Positions 9,076-18,587 of a stretch of 47,494 nt of DNA are shown here, one piece after another (positions within the stretch are counted from its first letter, which is position 1; each line of letters opens with the position of its first letter). The notes under the pieces are model-generated. The model had not been told where the DNA came from, made no database searches, and worked only from the letters and a program-made list of their open reading frames with translations. A program made the position numbers and the translations under genes. The DNA is from Anabaena subtropica FACHB-260 (GTDB lineage Bacteria; Cyanobacteriota; Cyanobacteriia; Cyanobacteriales; Nostocaceae), in assembly GCF_014697105.1 (NCBI RefSeq), contig NZ_JACJRF010000043.1, forward strand, positions 1 to 47,494, written 5' to 3'.

Positions 9076-12000
9076 ATGCTACCGGAACAACAACAGAGGA
9101 TTTTAGGTTACTTTATTGAAGAAGCCAGAGACCACCTGAATACAATCGAACAGGGGTTACTCAATCTTCAGAGTACCTTAAACGACCCGGAAATGATCAA
9201 CGAAGTTTTCCGGGCGGCTCACTCCATTAAAGGGGGAGCAGCAATGCTTGGCTTAACTAGCATTCAGCACACCTCTCATCGTTTAGAAGATTGTTTTAAA
9301 GTTCTCAAAGAGAATCCGATTCAGGTTGACCAAAAATTAGAGTCGTTATTTCTTGGCGTTTCCGATACCCTGAAGGCGCTATTAGAACAGTTAAGCGGGC
9401 CGTTCGGTTTATCGGAAGAAGTTGCTAATACTTTGATGTCGGAAACAGAGCCAGTTTTTCAATGGCTACATGAGCATTTGGAACAACTCGTACAAAAAGG
9501 TGGTGCTGGCGAAGTTGGTGATCATGCAGTCAATCAACCAAACCCAGCAGATAGCGTGGGTACACTCACAGAAATCTTCTTTCGCCAAGATGTTTCAACT
9601 ACAAAAGAAGAAACCCACCAAACAACTCCAGTTCTACCAACATATTCCCCAGTTGTTGCGACAGCTAATGATCAGTGGAGCGAGTTTCAAGTCCAAGTGT
9701 TACAAACACTCAGGGAAATGTTGCAATTATTTAAGCAACCAGCAACATCAGCATCTAGGCAAGATTTACAAGACTGCTGTAATCAGTTAGTCAAACTGGG
9801 AAAAACATGGAATTTGCCTAACTGGTCTAATTTATGCAAAGCCGCAGCCAGCGCGATCGCTAATCAAGAAAATACATATCTCACTTTAGCTAAAATCGTC
9901 ATTACGGAAATTAAACAGGCCCAAGAATTAGTCCTGCGAAGCAGGGAAACCGAAATCACAATAAGTCATCGGCTAGAAGCACTCTGGGGCTTTCCAGAAA
10001 TGCCATTGTTAGAAGTAGCTCAAAATTTACTCGGTGACGTTCCAACTTCTGTCACTCAATCATTTATAGCACCAGTAATTTATGAACCTAAATCTACCAT
10101 TACTGAAAATAGTGAACCTCTGATTGAATCACCAACAGATAGCGTAACTAGCCTAACTGAAATATCTGAGCAACTTTATCCCCAGACAGTAATAGCAGAA
10201 AAAGCTGAAACTGAAGATATTCTATTTAATAACGAAGACCATACATCACAGAGTAGCAGCAAAATCCACACCCACGGACCAGAAGTAGGATTAGCTGAAT
10301 TAAATACGCTTGCTGATTTGTTTGAAGGTGAGACACCAGAACTAGATGAAACATGGCAACAAGAAGAAATTCTAGATATCACAGATGGTAATGACTTGGG
10401 AGTAGATATCAGTGACAGTAATAATGAAGAAAATGATAATGATATCGCTGATTTCTTATCCCTAGATGAAGATAAAAAAGAAATACCAACTACTTCCCAT
10501 AATACAGAAGATTTAAGCTTATTATTTGGTGAAAACTTCTTAGGTAAAGATAATTTAGAATCACAAGATTTCTTTAAAGCTCCTATTACTGCTAGTGAAA
10601 TATTACAAGAAAATAGAGAAAAAGCTGGCAGTCTACCAGATAATTCTGATGTTATAGAGGATTTATTGGCATTAAAGCTTGATGAAATTATACAGTCTGA
10701 CAGTAAGGTAAATCTGCCAGAGGTCTCAAGTAATTTTGATGATTTATTCTTGGATACTGATATAAATACAGATAGTTTAGAAGAAATTAAACTACCTAAT
10801 GTTATAGAATCTAAGCTAATAAATATACCAGAAAGTTTATCCTTAAATAATCTATTTAATGATTTGGAAGAAAGTACACAATTATCTTCAGACGAATCAG
10901 AAATTAGCGATTTATTTGATTTACCACCAGCAACAGTATTAGGTTTTGATCAAACAGAAAATGATTTGGGAAATTTCTGGAACTCAGAAACTGAAGTCGA
11001 ACCAGATCAAAGATTAGAATCTATCTTAGAGCAAGATATAGTTCAGGCTTTAGAGGAAAGTTTGTTTGCAGCTGCGTCTTCCGGTGAAATTTTTGGTGAA
11101 AATCAACAGCCTACATCATCCTTGGCGGAAAATTTAGAACCAAAAGATTTAGATATTCAGCAGTTAGATTTGGTATTCTCATCAGAGATTGAAAACGAAT
11201 TGTTTGGAGAACTTACAGAAAATGATTCCAGTATTCATAGTATTAGCGATGAACTCCAGTCACTGGGGGACTGTCGGGAACTTTTTCTACCGGAAAATCA
11301 TGGTTTTTCACAACAACCAGAAGTATTAGATTTTATTCCCGAATTTACTACCCAATCCCAAGAATTATCCTCTATAGATTCATCCCAGCCATTTGCTGAA
11401 TCGGAGGTTGATTTATTTGACGATATTTATGAAAATAGCCATTCTTTAGTAATAGAAAGTATAGAAAATTCAGAAAATAATAACTTATTCGCCACTACAA
11501 GCAGATTAAATTTACAACATCCAGAAACAGTTATTGATTTTTCTGATGCAACAGTTGCAGAAACTAGTGAACTTGAATTAGATGATGATTTATCAGCGTT
11601 AACCAATGAGTTGATAGATATTGCTGTTGAAGAAATTGATGATTCTGGTAGTTTAGAAACAGTTATTGATTTTTCTGATGTAACAGTTGCAGAAACTAGT
11701 GAACTTGAATTAGATGATGATTTATCAGCGTTAACCAATGAGTTGATAGATATTGCTGTTGAAGAAACTGATGATTCTGGTAGTTTAGAAACAGTTATTG
11801 ATTTTTCTGATGTAACAGTTGCAGAAACTAGTGAACTTGAATTAGATGATGATTTACTGATTACAGATTCAGATTTATCAGCGTTAGCCAATGAGTTGAT
11901 AGATATTGCTGTTGAAGAAACTGATGATTCTGGTAGTTTAGAAACAGTTATTGATTTTTCTGATGCAACAGTTGCAGAAACTAATGAACTTGAATTAAAT

Positions 12001-15000
12001 GATGATTTACTGATTACAGATTCAGATTTATCAGCGTTAGCCAATGAGTTGATAGATATTGCTGTTGAAGAAACTGATGATTCTGATAGTTTAGAAACAG
12101 TTATTGATTTTTCTGATGCAACAGTTGCAGAAACTAATGAACTTAAATTAGACGATGATTTATCAGCGTTAACCAATGAGTTGATAGATATTGCTGTTGA
12201 AGAGACTGATGAACTTGAATTAGATGATGATTTATCAGCGTTAACCAATGAGTTGATAGATATTGCTGTTGAAGAGACTGATGATTCTGATAGTTTAGAA
12301 ACAGTTATTGATTTTTCTGATGTAACAGTTGCAGAAACTAATGAACTTGAATTAGATGATGATTTATCAGCGTTAGCCAATGAGTTGATAGATATTGCTG
12401 TTGAAGAAACTGATGATTCTGATAGTTTAGAAACAGTTATTGATTTTTCTGATGTAACAGTTGCAGAAACTAGTGAACTTGAATTAGATGATGATTTATC
12501 AGCGTTAACCCTAGATGAGTTAATCACGGAAACTCATGACTTCACAGATTTTGAAGTTGAGGAAAGTACTCCACCTACTCCAGAATCTAGTGAATTGATG
12601 CTAAGTCTGACAACTGATGAAAGTCCAGAAACCATAAGTCCTGAAGTCTCAGAAGACATAGCAGATTTATCATCGCTTTTAGTAGATATAACTCCAGCAT
12701 CGGAAATTGTAGCAGAGGCTGCTACCCCTACAACAGTAGAGATACCAGAGTCAGTAAGCTCGGATACCTATATTCAAGATGAATTTGCTGATCTAGAAGC
12801 ATTGTTAGAAGTAGAAGTGACATCCAGTGCTAATAGTGCTTCCATAGCAGCAAATGACTTTGCAGCCTTAGAAGCGCTGCTGGGTGAAGATAATCTTGAG
12901 ACAGCGACTGATGAGCAGCAACCTGCTGTAGCAAAAAATAGACAAACTAATTCTAGTATTCCTACAACATCATTCGACTTAGGAGATGAATTTAGTGATC
13001 TGGAGAAACTCTTAGCAGAAGCAGACCAAACCATCTCCCTCTCATCGCCAACTAAACAAACCATAGGCAAAACTCCACGTAATTCTAATCGGCGGACGGC
13101 GAGATTTGAAGAAACGATGAAAGTGCCGGTCAAGCAGTTGGATGAAATGAGCAATTTGGTGGGTGAATTGGTAGTCAACCGCAACACCTTAGAGCAGGAT
13201 CATGAAAAACTGCGACAATCATTAGATAACTTGCTGGTTCAAGTGCAACAGCTCTCAGATGTGGGCGCGAGGATGCAGGAATTATATGAGCGATCGCTCT
13301 TAGAAGCTTCTTTATTAGCAAGTCGGAAAACTAGAGAACCTGTCTACGAAGCACCCGATGCAAATAGCGATCGCGGTTTTAGTGAATTAGAAATGGATCG
13401 CTTCACCCCCTTCCACACCTTGTCTCAGGAAATGATCGAACTCATCGTCAGGGTGCGGGAGTCAGCCAGTGACATTGATTTTGTCACCGAAGAAACCGAA
13501 CGAGTCGCTAGACAATTCCGTCAAGTCACGACTCAACTGCAAGAAGGGTTGACAAAGGCGCGCATGGTGCCATTTTCTCAGACGATTGACCGCTTGCGGC
13601 GAGGGGTGCGCGACAATGCTATCAAGTTTGGTAAACAGGTGGAATTAGTGATTGAAGGTGGCGATACCCTGATTGACAAGATGATTTTGGATCATCTCAA
13701 TGACCCACTCACGCATATGCTCAACAATGCGATCGCTCATGGTATCGAAACTCCAGAAATTAGGGAAGCAGGCGGTAAACCACCAGTGGGAACCATTACC
13801 ATCCGCGCCTTTCACCAAGGAAACCAAACTGTAATTTCTGTGGGTGATGACGGTGCAGGTATCGATACAGAACGCATCAAAGCCAAAGCTGTTAAATTGG
13901 GCATGATGACACCAGAACAGGCAAAAACCATTTCTCGCCTGGAAATCTATGACCTACTGTTCCAAGCCGGTTTTAGTACCAAAGATGAAGCTGATGAAAT
14001 TTCTGGACGGGGCGTGGGAATGGATGTGGTACGTTCCGAAATCAGCGAAATTCGCGGGGCGGTGAATACAGATTCGACTGTTGGTAAGGGAACCACCTTC
14101 ACAATTCGCCTACCGTTGACCTTAAGTATTTGTAAGGCTCTGTGCTGTGTCTCCGATAAAGCCCGGATTGCCTTCTCGATGGATGGTGTGGAAGATACCC
14201 TAGATATACCAAGCAAAAACGTCCAACATAATGCCGATGGACAATCATTCATTTCTTGGCGAGATACAGTCTTACCTTTCCGACCGTTGAAAGACCTACT
14301 AACCTTCAATCGTCAACTCGGTCGCGGTAATGTCTACGGAGGTACTAGAGATGATGATATGATTTCCGTCGTCGTCGTGCGATCCGGTAATACTTTAATA
14401 GCTCTCCAGATTGACCAAGTATTGAGTGAGCAAGAAATTGTTATTAAACAATTTGAAGGGCCAGCACCTAAACCAATAGGTGTAGCCGGTGCTACAGTCT
14501 TGGGTGATGGTCGTATCATGCCCATAGCTGATGTACTGGAAATTATCGATATCTTCCAAGGACGGATGTCCAAACACGCTGGTGGCACACTTTGGCAACA
14601 GACACCGCCAGTGGCGATCGAAATCCCGGCTGTGAAGATTGACCCAACTGTACTAATTGTGGATGACTCCATCACAGTCCGAGAGTTGCTATCGCTCACT
14701 TTCAACAAAGCAGGTTATCGCGTTGAACAAGCTCGTGACGGTCAGGAAGCTTGGGACAAACTCCGCTCTGGTCTACCTTGCGATATCGTCTTCTGCGACA
14801 TCGAAATGCCCCGTTGCGACGGACTAGAGTTGCTCTCACGTATCCAAAAGGACTCCACGCTCAACCACTTACCTATTGCTATGCTCACCTCAAGGGGTGC
14901 GGATAAACACCGACAAATGGCAATTCAACTCGGTGCTAGTGGTTACTTTACCAAACCTTACCTGGAGGAAGCTTTGTTAGAAGCCGCAGTGCGGATGCTG

Positions 15001-15036
15001 AAAGGTGAGAAATTAGTTAGTCACAGTAACGCTTAA
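9076..15036 (+). CDS. hmpE: hybrid CheA histidine kinase HmpE (1986 residues)
   Basis: Domains in order: N-terminal HPt with phosphorylatable H49 in AAHSIKGGAAMLG; a second helical HPt-like segment about 195-310 without such a His; an acidic linker to about 1340 that includes tandem repeats at about 817-1145; the CheA dimerisation helices from MKVPVKQLDEMSNLVGELVV (~1348); the ATPase with N-box LTHMLNNAIAHG (~1547), G1 box GDDGAGID and GRGVGMDVV (~1645); a CheW-like domain (~1690-1840); and a C-terminal receiver with D1908 (FCDIEMP). It is the PilL-type kinase of pilus chemotaxis, phosphorylating HmpB and perhaps HmpA and its own receiver. Most of the size excess over ordinary CheA is linker. 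It ends the operon before a strong hairpin. Confidence 0.9.
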   Translation: MLPEQQQRILGYFIEEARDHLNTIEQGLLNLQSTLNDPEMINEVFRAAHSIKGGAAMLGLTSIQHTSHRLEDCFKVLKENPIQVDQKLESLFLGVSDTLKALLEQLSGPFGLSEEVANTLMSETEPVFQWLHEHLEQLVQKGGAGEVGDHAVNQPNPADSVGTLTEIFFRQDVSTTKEETHQTTPVLPTYSPVVATANDQWSEFQVQVLQTLREMLQLFKQPATSASRQDLQDCCNQLVKLGKTWNLPNWSNLCKAAASAIANQENTYLTLAKIVITEIKQAQELVLRSRETEITISHRLEALWGFPEMPLLEVAQNLLGDVPTSVTQSFIAPVIYEPKSTITENSEPLIESPTDSVTSLTEISEQLYPQTVIAEKAETEDILFNNEDHTSQSSSKIHTHGPEVGLAELNTLADLFEGETPELDETWQQEEILDITDGNDLGVDISDSNNEENDNDIADFLSLDEDKKEIPTTSHNTEDLSLLFGENFLGKDNLESQDFFKAPITASEILQENREKAGSLPDNSDVIEDLLALKLDEIIQSDSKVNLPEVSSNFDDLFLDTDINTDSLEEIKLPNVIESKLINIPESLSLNNLFNDLEESTQLSSDESEISDLFDLPPATVLGFDQTENDLGNFWNSETEVEPDQRLESILEQDIVQALEESLFAAASSGEIFGENQQPTSSLAENLEPKDLDIQQLDLVFSSEIENELFGELTENDSSIHSISDELQSLGDCRELFLPENHGFSQQPEVLDFIPEFTTQSQELSSIDSSQPFAESEVDLFDDIYENSHSLVIESIENSENNNLFATTSRLNLQHPETVIDFSDATVAETSELELDDDLSALTNELIDIAVEEIDDSGSLETVIDFSDVTVAETSELELDDDLSALTNELIDIAVEETDDSGSLETVIDFSDVTVAETSELELDDDLLITDSDLSALANELIDIAVEETDDSGSLETVIDFSDATVAETNELELNDDLLITDSDLSALANELIDIAVEETDDSDSLETVIDFSDATVAETNELKLDDDLSALTNELIDIAVEETDELELDDDLSALTNELIDIAVEETDDSDSLETVIDFSDVTVAETNELELDDDLSALANELIDIAVEETDDSDSLETVIDFSDVTVAETSELELDDDLSALTLDELITETHDFTDFEVEESTPPTPESSELMLSLTTDESPETISPEVSEDIADLSSLLVDITPASEIVAEAATPTTVEIPESVSSDTYIQDEFADLEALLEVEVTSSANSASIAANDFAALEALLGEDNLETATDEQQPAVAKNRQTNSSIPTTSFDLGDEFSDLEKLLAEADQTISLSSPTKQTIGKTPRNSNRRTARFEETMKVPVKQLDEMSNLVGELVVNRNTLEQDHEKLRQSLDNLLVQVQQLSDVGARMQELYERSLLEASLLASRKTREPVYEAPDANSDRGFSELEMDRFTPFHTLSQEMIELIVRVRESASDIDFVTEETERVARQFRQVTTQLQEGLTKARMVPFSQTIDRLRRGVRDNAIKFGKQVELVIEGGDTLIDKMILDHLNDPLTHMLNNAIAHGIETPEIREAGGKPPVGTITIRAFHQGNQTVISVGDDGAGIDTERIKAKAVKLGMMTPEQAKTISRLEIYDLLFQAGFSTKDEADEISGRGVGMDVVRSEISEIRGAVNTDSTVGKGTTFTIRLPLTLSICKALCCVSDKARIAFSMDGVEDTLDIPSKNVQHNADGQSFISWRDTVLPFRPLKDLLTFNRQLGRGNVYGGTRDDDMISVVVVRSGNTLIALQIDQVLSEQEIVIKQFEGPAPKPIGVAGATVLGDGRIMPIADVLEIIDIFQGRMSKHAGGTLWQQTPPVAIEIPAVKIDPTVLIVDDSITVRELLSLTFNKAGYRVEQARDGQEAWDKLRSGLPCDIVFCDIEMPRCDGLELLSRIQKDSTLNHLPIAMLTSRGADKHRQMAIQLGASGYFTKPYLEEALLEAAVRMLKGEKLVSHSNA
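11524..12510 (+). repeat. 132-bp coding tandem repeat in hmpE
   Basis: Units begin with GAAACAGTTATTG at 11524, 11656, 11788, 11941, 12094, 12298 and 12430. Spacings are 132, 132, 153, 153, 204 and 132, so the base unit is 132 bp (44 residues). Two units have a 21-bp insertion (residues LLITDSD) and one is followed by a 72-bp partial copy. The last copy breaks down near 12510. Copies differ at only a few positions, which points to recent duplication. Each unit encodes ETVIDFSD, ELELDDDLSAL and ELIDIAVEETDD, so it is strongly acidic with regularly spaced hydrophobic residues. Confidence 0.92.
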
Positions 15037-15042
15037 ATTTGG

Positions 15043-15077
15043 AGATGGGGTAGGGAAAAATTTTCTACACCCCATCT
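15043..15077 (+). terminator. hairpin terminator of the hmp operon
   Basis: AGATGGGGT at 15043-15051 pairs perfectly with ACCCCATCT at 15069-15077 (9 bp, GC-rich), just after the hmpE stop codon. No long T-tract follows, so it may act as a 3' stabilising or pause hairpin rather than a classic intrinsic terminator. Confidence 0.6.
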
Positions 15078-15285
15078 GCAAGTAAGAAAGCTAATTCAGC
15101 AAGAATCAGATTATTTACCTCAAAATCTTCATTTATAGGGCTTTCATCCGCCGCAACTGAGCAAGGAAGTTGCGGCTATGCTACATTCTTAAACAGGAGA
15201 CTGATATTTATAGTAGATACTTGTAAAAAAATACCTTAAAAGAGCTAAGTAGGTAGACACAATTAAATATAAAATAAAGTTTTGT

Positions 15286-15342
15286 TTGTAGTGAGCGATT
15301 TATTGCTCACTTACCAGGTTTTAAAGGGCTAAAGCCCTTACT
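15286..15342. repeat. paired-hairpin dispersed repeat
   Basis: Two adjacent hairpins lie between hmpE and the MscS gene: AGTGAGC/GCTCACT (15290-15296 and 15305-15311) and AAGGGCT/AGCCCTT (15324-15330 and 15333-15339). A related pair occurs before the prolyl oligopeptidase at about 20153-20201. Such hairpin pairs are dispersed through Nostoc-type genomes. The remainder of 15078-15378 holds no gene. Confidence 0.5.
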
Positions 15343-15378
15343 ACCAACTTTTATTTTATTAAGCCTTTCTACTTAGTA

Positions 15379-16953
15379 TCAATTTTTGGAAAAACCGCAA
15401 ATTTCAATTTCTTCTTCGCTAAAAGTATCTTTCAGTATCTTGCGGAGAACACGCTGAATATGAAGGTGTTTTCCCGGCTTGACTTTTGTCAGCGTCAGCA
15501 GCAATAGATGATTCTCACCAAAATTTTCTAGTCCAGCTACTCGTGTGGGTTCTAAAACATCATGTTCATCCAACTTTAACTGCTGTCCAACCTTCTCAAC
15601 TACTCTATACACATGATCTAAATTGGAGTTATATGAAACGCTAACTTCTACTCTTGCATATATATACTGCTTGGAGAAGTTGATGATTGATCCAATATCT
15701 CCATTGCGAATAATCTGCAATTGACCATCAGGATGACGGATATGAGTGGTTCGCAGTTCAATCGCCTCTACAACCCCCTCAACACTTCTCTCTTCCATTT
15801 TTCCAGCTTCGACATAATCACCAACCAAGTAATAGTTTTCAAACAGAATCAAAAACCCACAAACGACATCATTAATCAGGTTTTGCGCCCCAAGACCAAC
15901 TGCTATACCCACAATTCCTGCACCTGCTAAGATAGGCGCAGGATCAATACCAATCAACTTGAGTATAGTAACTCCGGCAGTAAAATAAATGAAATATTTT
16001 GCGAAACTCCGCATTAAAGGAATCAGTGTCAGCCGTTTCTGTTGCTGTGATTCATTTGTATTTGTAGTTTTTATGTAAAACTCATCAAGAAGGAAATAAG
16101 CAACTTCAATCAAAACATTGCTAATAAAATAAACCCCAATAATCTGCACAATATTAGGGGTATAAGCACTTATCCAAGCGATAGGTTCTATTTCTGGAAC
16201 AACAAGATTGATTATGCCAAGATAGAGGATGTATTCCAAACATTTTTTAAAAAGGGGGATTAAGTGGCGTAAACGTTGGTATAAACGTAGTAAATCGTTA
16301 GAACTGGAGTATTTAAGACTTAGGGCATCAAGAGTATCAACGATAGTAGCAACAGCTTTAACAATAAGTAAGCCAACTGTGACAATAATGTATATTTTTA
16401 AGATAATGTAAAGATATTTGGTAACGATTTCTGGGAGGTAGAGAAATTTAGCACATAGGATAACAGAAGATATCCAGAGAGTATTAATAATAACTCTTTT
16501 TAGTAGTTTAAAAAAAGCTTCGATACTTTCATCATTAGCTTTGATTTGATCTGCTTTCTTGGCATAATCACAGACCAAATCTATACCCTGGCTTAAGAGT
16601 GGGATGCTAAATTTAACTAGCAATAGCAAACTCACACTTTTTAAGCTTGCCGTAAAAATATTGATCCAAAATTGGGTAGGAAGACTGCGAATTAGATTAA
16701 CTTGAAATTCCTGAACGTTTCCACGTCGATAAATCACCATCCCATTCACACCAATTAGCCCAAGGCACAGAATCACACAAATCAAAATTAGAAGTCTGCT
16801 GATATTCCGGCGAAGAAAGGTGATATTTGCAGTTCTTCCTTGCAGCCAAGAAACTTTAGTGACCTGCTTAAAGATGATGCCAATCACCCAGTTAAACACC
16901 GAGAAAATTAGTATTAAAAATATGACTTCGCCCAGGATAATTAGTATATTCAT
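15379..16953 (-). CDS. MscS-family mechanosensitive ion channel
   Basis: The 524-residue membrane protein has about six hydrophobic segments before the family core. The pore-lining helix and beta-domain start are clear: AGAGIVGIAVGLGAQNLIND then FENYYLVGDYVEAGKMEERSV, with the following I.LRTTHIRHPDGQLQIIRNG strand region typical of MscS. It probably opens under membrane tension to release solutes on osmotic down-shock, from the inner (or possibly thylakoid) membrane. The long N-terminal region (about 300 residues) makes it larger than E. coli MscS and more like the extended MscS/YnaI-type channels. No neighbour suggests a special ligand. It converges with hmpE and has no tight partner. Confidence 0.88.
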   Translation of the reverse strand: MNILIILGEVIFLILIFSVFNWVIGIIFKQVTKVSWLQGRTANITFLRRNISRLLILICVILCLGLIGVNGMVIYRRGNVQEFQVNLIRSLPTQFWINIFTASLKSVSLLLLVKFSIPLLSQGIDLVCDYAKKADQIKANDESIEAFFKLLKRVIINTLWISSVILCAKFLYLPEIVTKYLYIILKIYIIVTVGLLIVKAVATIVDTLDALSLKYSSSNDLLRLYQRLRHLIPLFKKCLEYILYLGIINLVVPEIEPIAWISAYTPNIVQIIGVYFISNVLIEVAYFLLDEFYIKTTNTNESQQQKRLTLIPLMRSFAKYFIYFTAGVTILKLIGIDPAPILAGAGIVGIAVGLGAQNLINDVVCGFLILFENYYLVGDYVEAGKMEERSVEGVVEAIELRTTHIRHPDGQLQIIRNGDIGSIINFSKQYIYARVEVSVSYNSNLDHVYRVVEKVGQQLKLDEHDVLEPTRVAGLENFGENHLLLLTLTKVKPGKHLHIQRVLRKILKDTFSEEEIEICGFSKN

Positions 16954-17025
16954 CTTGTGAGTATCTGTTGGCTCATTTATTGAATTTGAGCAGGGAACTA
17001 CTGCAAAAGTGCCTGAAAGTAGCTT

Positions 17026-18357
17026 TTATCTGTGTGCATGGATATAGTCCACAAAATAAAATCTCGGACTAAGCCAGAATCTCAGCCAAGCATAAGCTCC
17101 TAGACCTAGTAGTGCGATCGCAATTAAGGGTAAACCTATCTGAAGTTGCAATCCATCGGGAAGGAGAGCAACAACGCAAACAGTAATAACAGAATAGATT
17201 AAAAGCGCTGCTTGTAAGCGTTGCACAACCAAAAGTGCTTCTCGACAGCTACGACAATGTTTGGTGTGTTGATTGTAGCGATCAAGCATTTGTTGGCGAT
17301 CATTATTGATATTCAATATTGCTGGAACATTGATTCCCACTTCGCTCCAAGGTAGTTGTCCGTGACAATAGCGATCAAACCAATTCCTAAACTCAATTAC
17401 TAAACGGTCTGCACTTGTGGGTAGCTGATAGGCAGTTTTCCAGCTAGTGGTAGATTTTCTTTCTTGGAGAAAATACTCTTGCTGCTGTAGAAGAACCATA
17501 TCTCCATCAATAACCAGATTGCGATCGCTGATATGATCCCACCAACGGGGTTTGAGATGATAGAGAGTTTTGGCAAAGTTACGGGCAAATTGAATCACAA
17601 TTCTAGACTTACCTGGAGACACAGGTATACAGTAGCTGACAAATCCAAACTGTTTACTGTTATCGCCAAAACTAAACGCATATTCCAAGCGACAAGGTGG
17701 TTCAAAAGTGATTGTTCTGTGAAAAGGCCCAACTGTTGTCGCTTCAATCAAATTGGGTGTTGATTGCACAATGTTGAACGCAATCGGTCTTGCTTTTGAG
17801 CGATCGCCCTGCACACCGTGATGAGAAAAAGGAACATGACTCGGATCTGCCACATTTTCTACAAGAGTTTGCCAGTCATATTCTAAATCCCTTACAAAAG
17901 AAGACCAAACAAAGCCTTTAGTTGCATCTACTTGCGATGATAAAGGTAAGGGTGTACTAGCAGCTTGTTCGTTTGATTTTGCATCTGGCCAAACCCAGAG
18001 TAAATCCTGTTGCTGACGAACTGGTAGTGCTACAGTACATAGATTTTCTTTATTCTTGCTTACAAGTTCGGGATTTTCTGTTTGGGGAATATGAGTACAA
18101 ATTCCCTGTTCATCAAATTGCCAACCATGATAGCTACACATTAAATTCCCCGTTTTATCATCAATGCGTCCTTCACTTAGGGGAGCAAGGCGGTGGGGAC
18201 ATTGATCTAAAAACACCCGGAAAGTTTGAGATGATTTGGGTTTCCAGATCACTAAACGCAGTCCTAGAAGTGTTACTGAAGTTGGTTGTTTAGGATCTAA
18301 GTCTTCGACTGGCGAAATAGGATACCAATGCTGAAAAAAATTAAATTCCGGTTTCAT
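17026..18357 (-). CDS. Rieske oxygenase of the PaO/Tic55/PTC52 type
   Basis: The Rieske [2Fe-2S] ligands are C53/H55 and C74/H77 (CPHRLAPLSEG and CSYHGWQF). The mononuclear iron site is visible in NVADPSHVPFSHHG (about residues 160-175). A C-terminal CRSC (CxxC) motif is followed by two hydrophobic helices, the layout of pheophorbide a oxygenase, Tic55 and protochlorophyllide-a oxygenase relatives, where the CxxC can be a thioredoxin target. At 443 residues it has full length for the cyanobacterial members. The substrate is probably a chlorophyll derivative or another ring compound at the membrane, but it cannot be named from sequence. It stands alone, 72 bases upstream of the MscS gene on the same strand. 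Confidence 0.85.
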   Translation of the reverse strand: MKPEFNFFQHWYPISPVEDLDPKQPTSVTLLGLRLVIWKPKSSQTFRVFLDQCPHRLAPLSEGRIDDKTGNLMCSYHGWQFDEQGICTHIPQTENPELVSKNKENLCTVALPVRQQQDLLWVWPDAKSNEQAASTPLPLSSQVDATKGFVWSSFVRDLEYDWQTLVENVADPSHVPFSHHGVQGDRSKARPIAFNIVQSTPNLIEATTVGPFHRTITFEPPCRLEYAFSFGDNSKQFGFVSYCIPVSPGKSRIVIQFARNFAKTLYHLKPRWWDHISDRNLVIDGDMVLLQQQEYFLQERKSTTSWKTAYQLPTSADRLVIEFRNWFDRYCHGQLPWSEVGINVPAILNINNDRQQMLDRYNQHTKHCRSCREALLVVQRLQAALLIYSVITVCVVALLPDGLQLQIGLPLIAIALLGLGAYAWLRFWLSPRFYFVDYIHAHR

Positions 18358-18587
18358 TTGCCAAAAAATTAGGGTGTCGGGGGTAGGGTATAGGGAAAGA
18401 AAAAGACCTATAATTGAGTGAATTTAGAGCCGTCCCGAATGGCACGAAGAAAAGGTAAATGGGGATGTCTTTATTTCAATCCCAATCCGCCACGAACTTT
18501 ATAGGTGCTTGCACTCTATTTGTGTGTGAGTTCCCACACCCCAACCCCTCTGAATCAATCTGATAGGTATTTTCGGCTTCTACTCAA

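Noticed and set aside
11427-12527. Open antisense frame of 366 codons across the hmpE repeats
   Set aside because: It is a by-product of the 132-bp in-phase repeat: one stop-free antisense unit repeated stays open. The product is Ser/Leu-rich low complexity and lies fully inside a better gene.
12774-14708. Several antisense frames of 60-137 codons under the HmpE kinase region
   Set aside because: They overlap conserved kinase and receiver sequence on the other strand and have no family resemblance or ribosome site.
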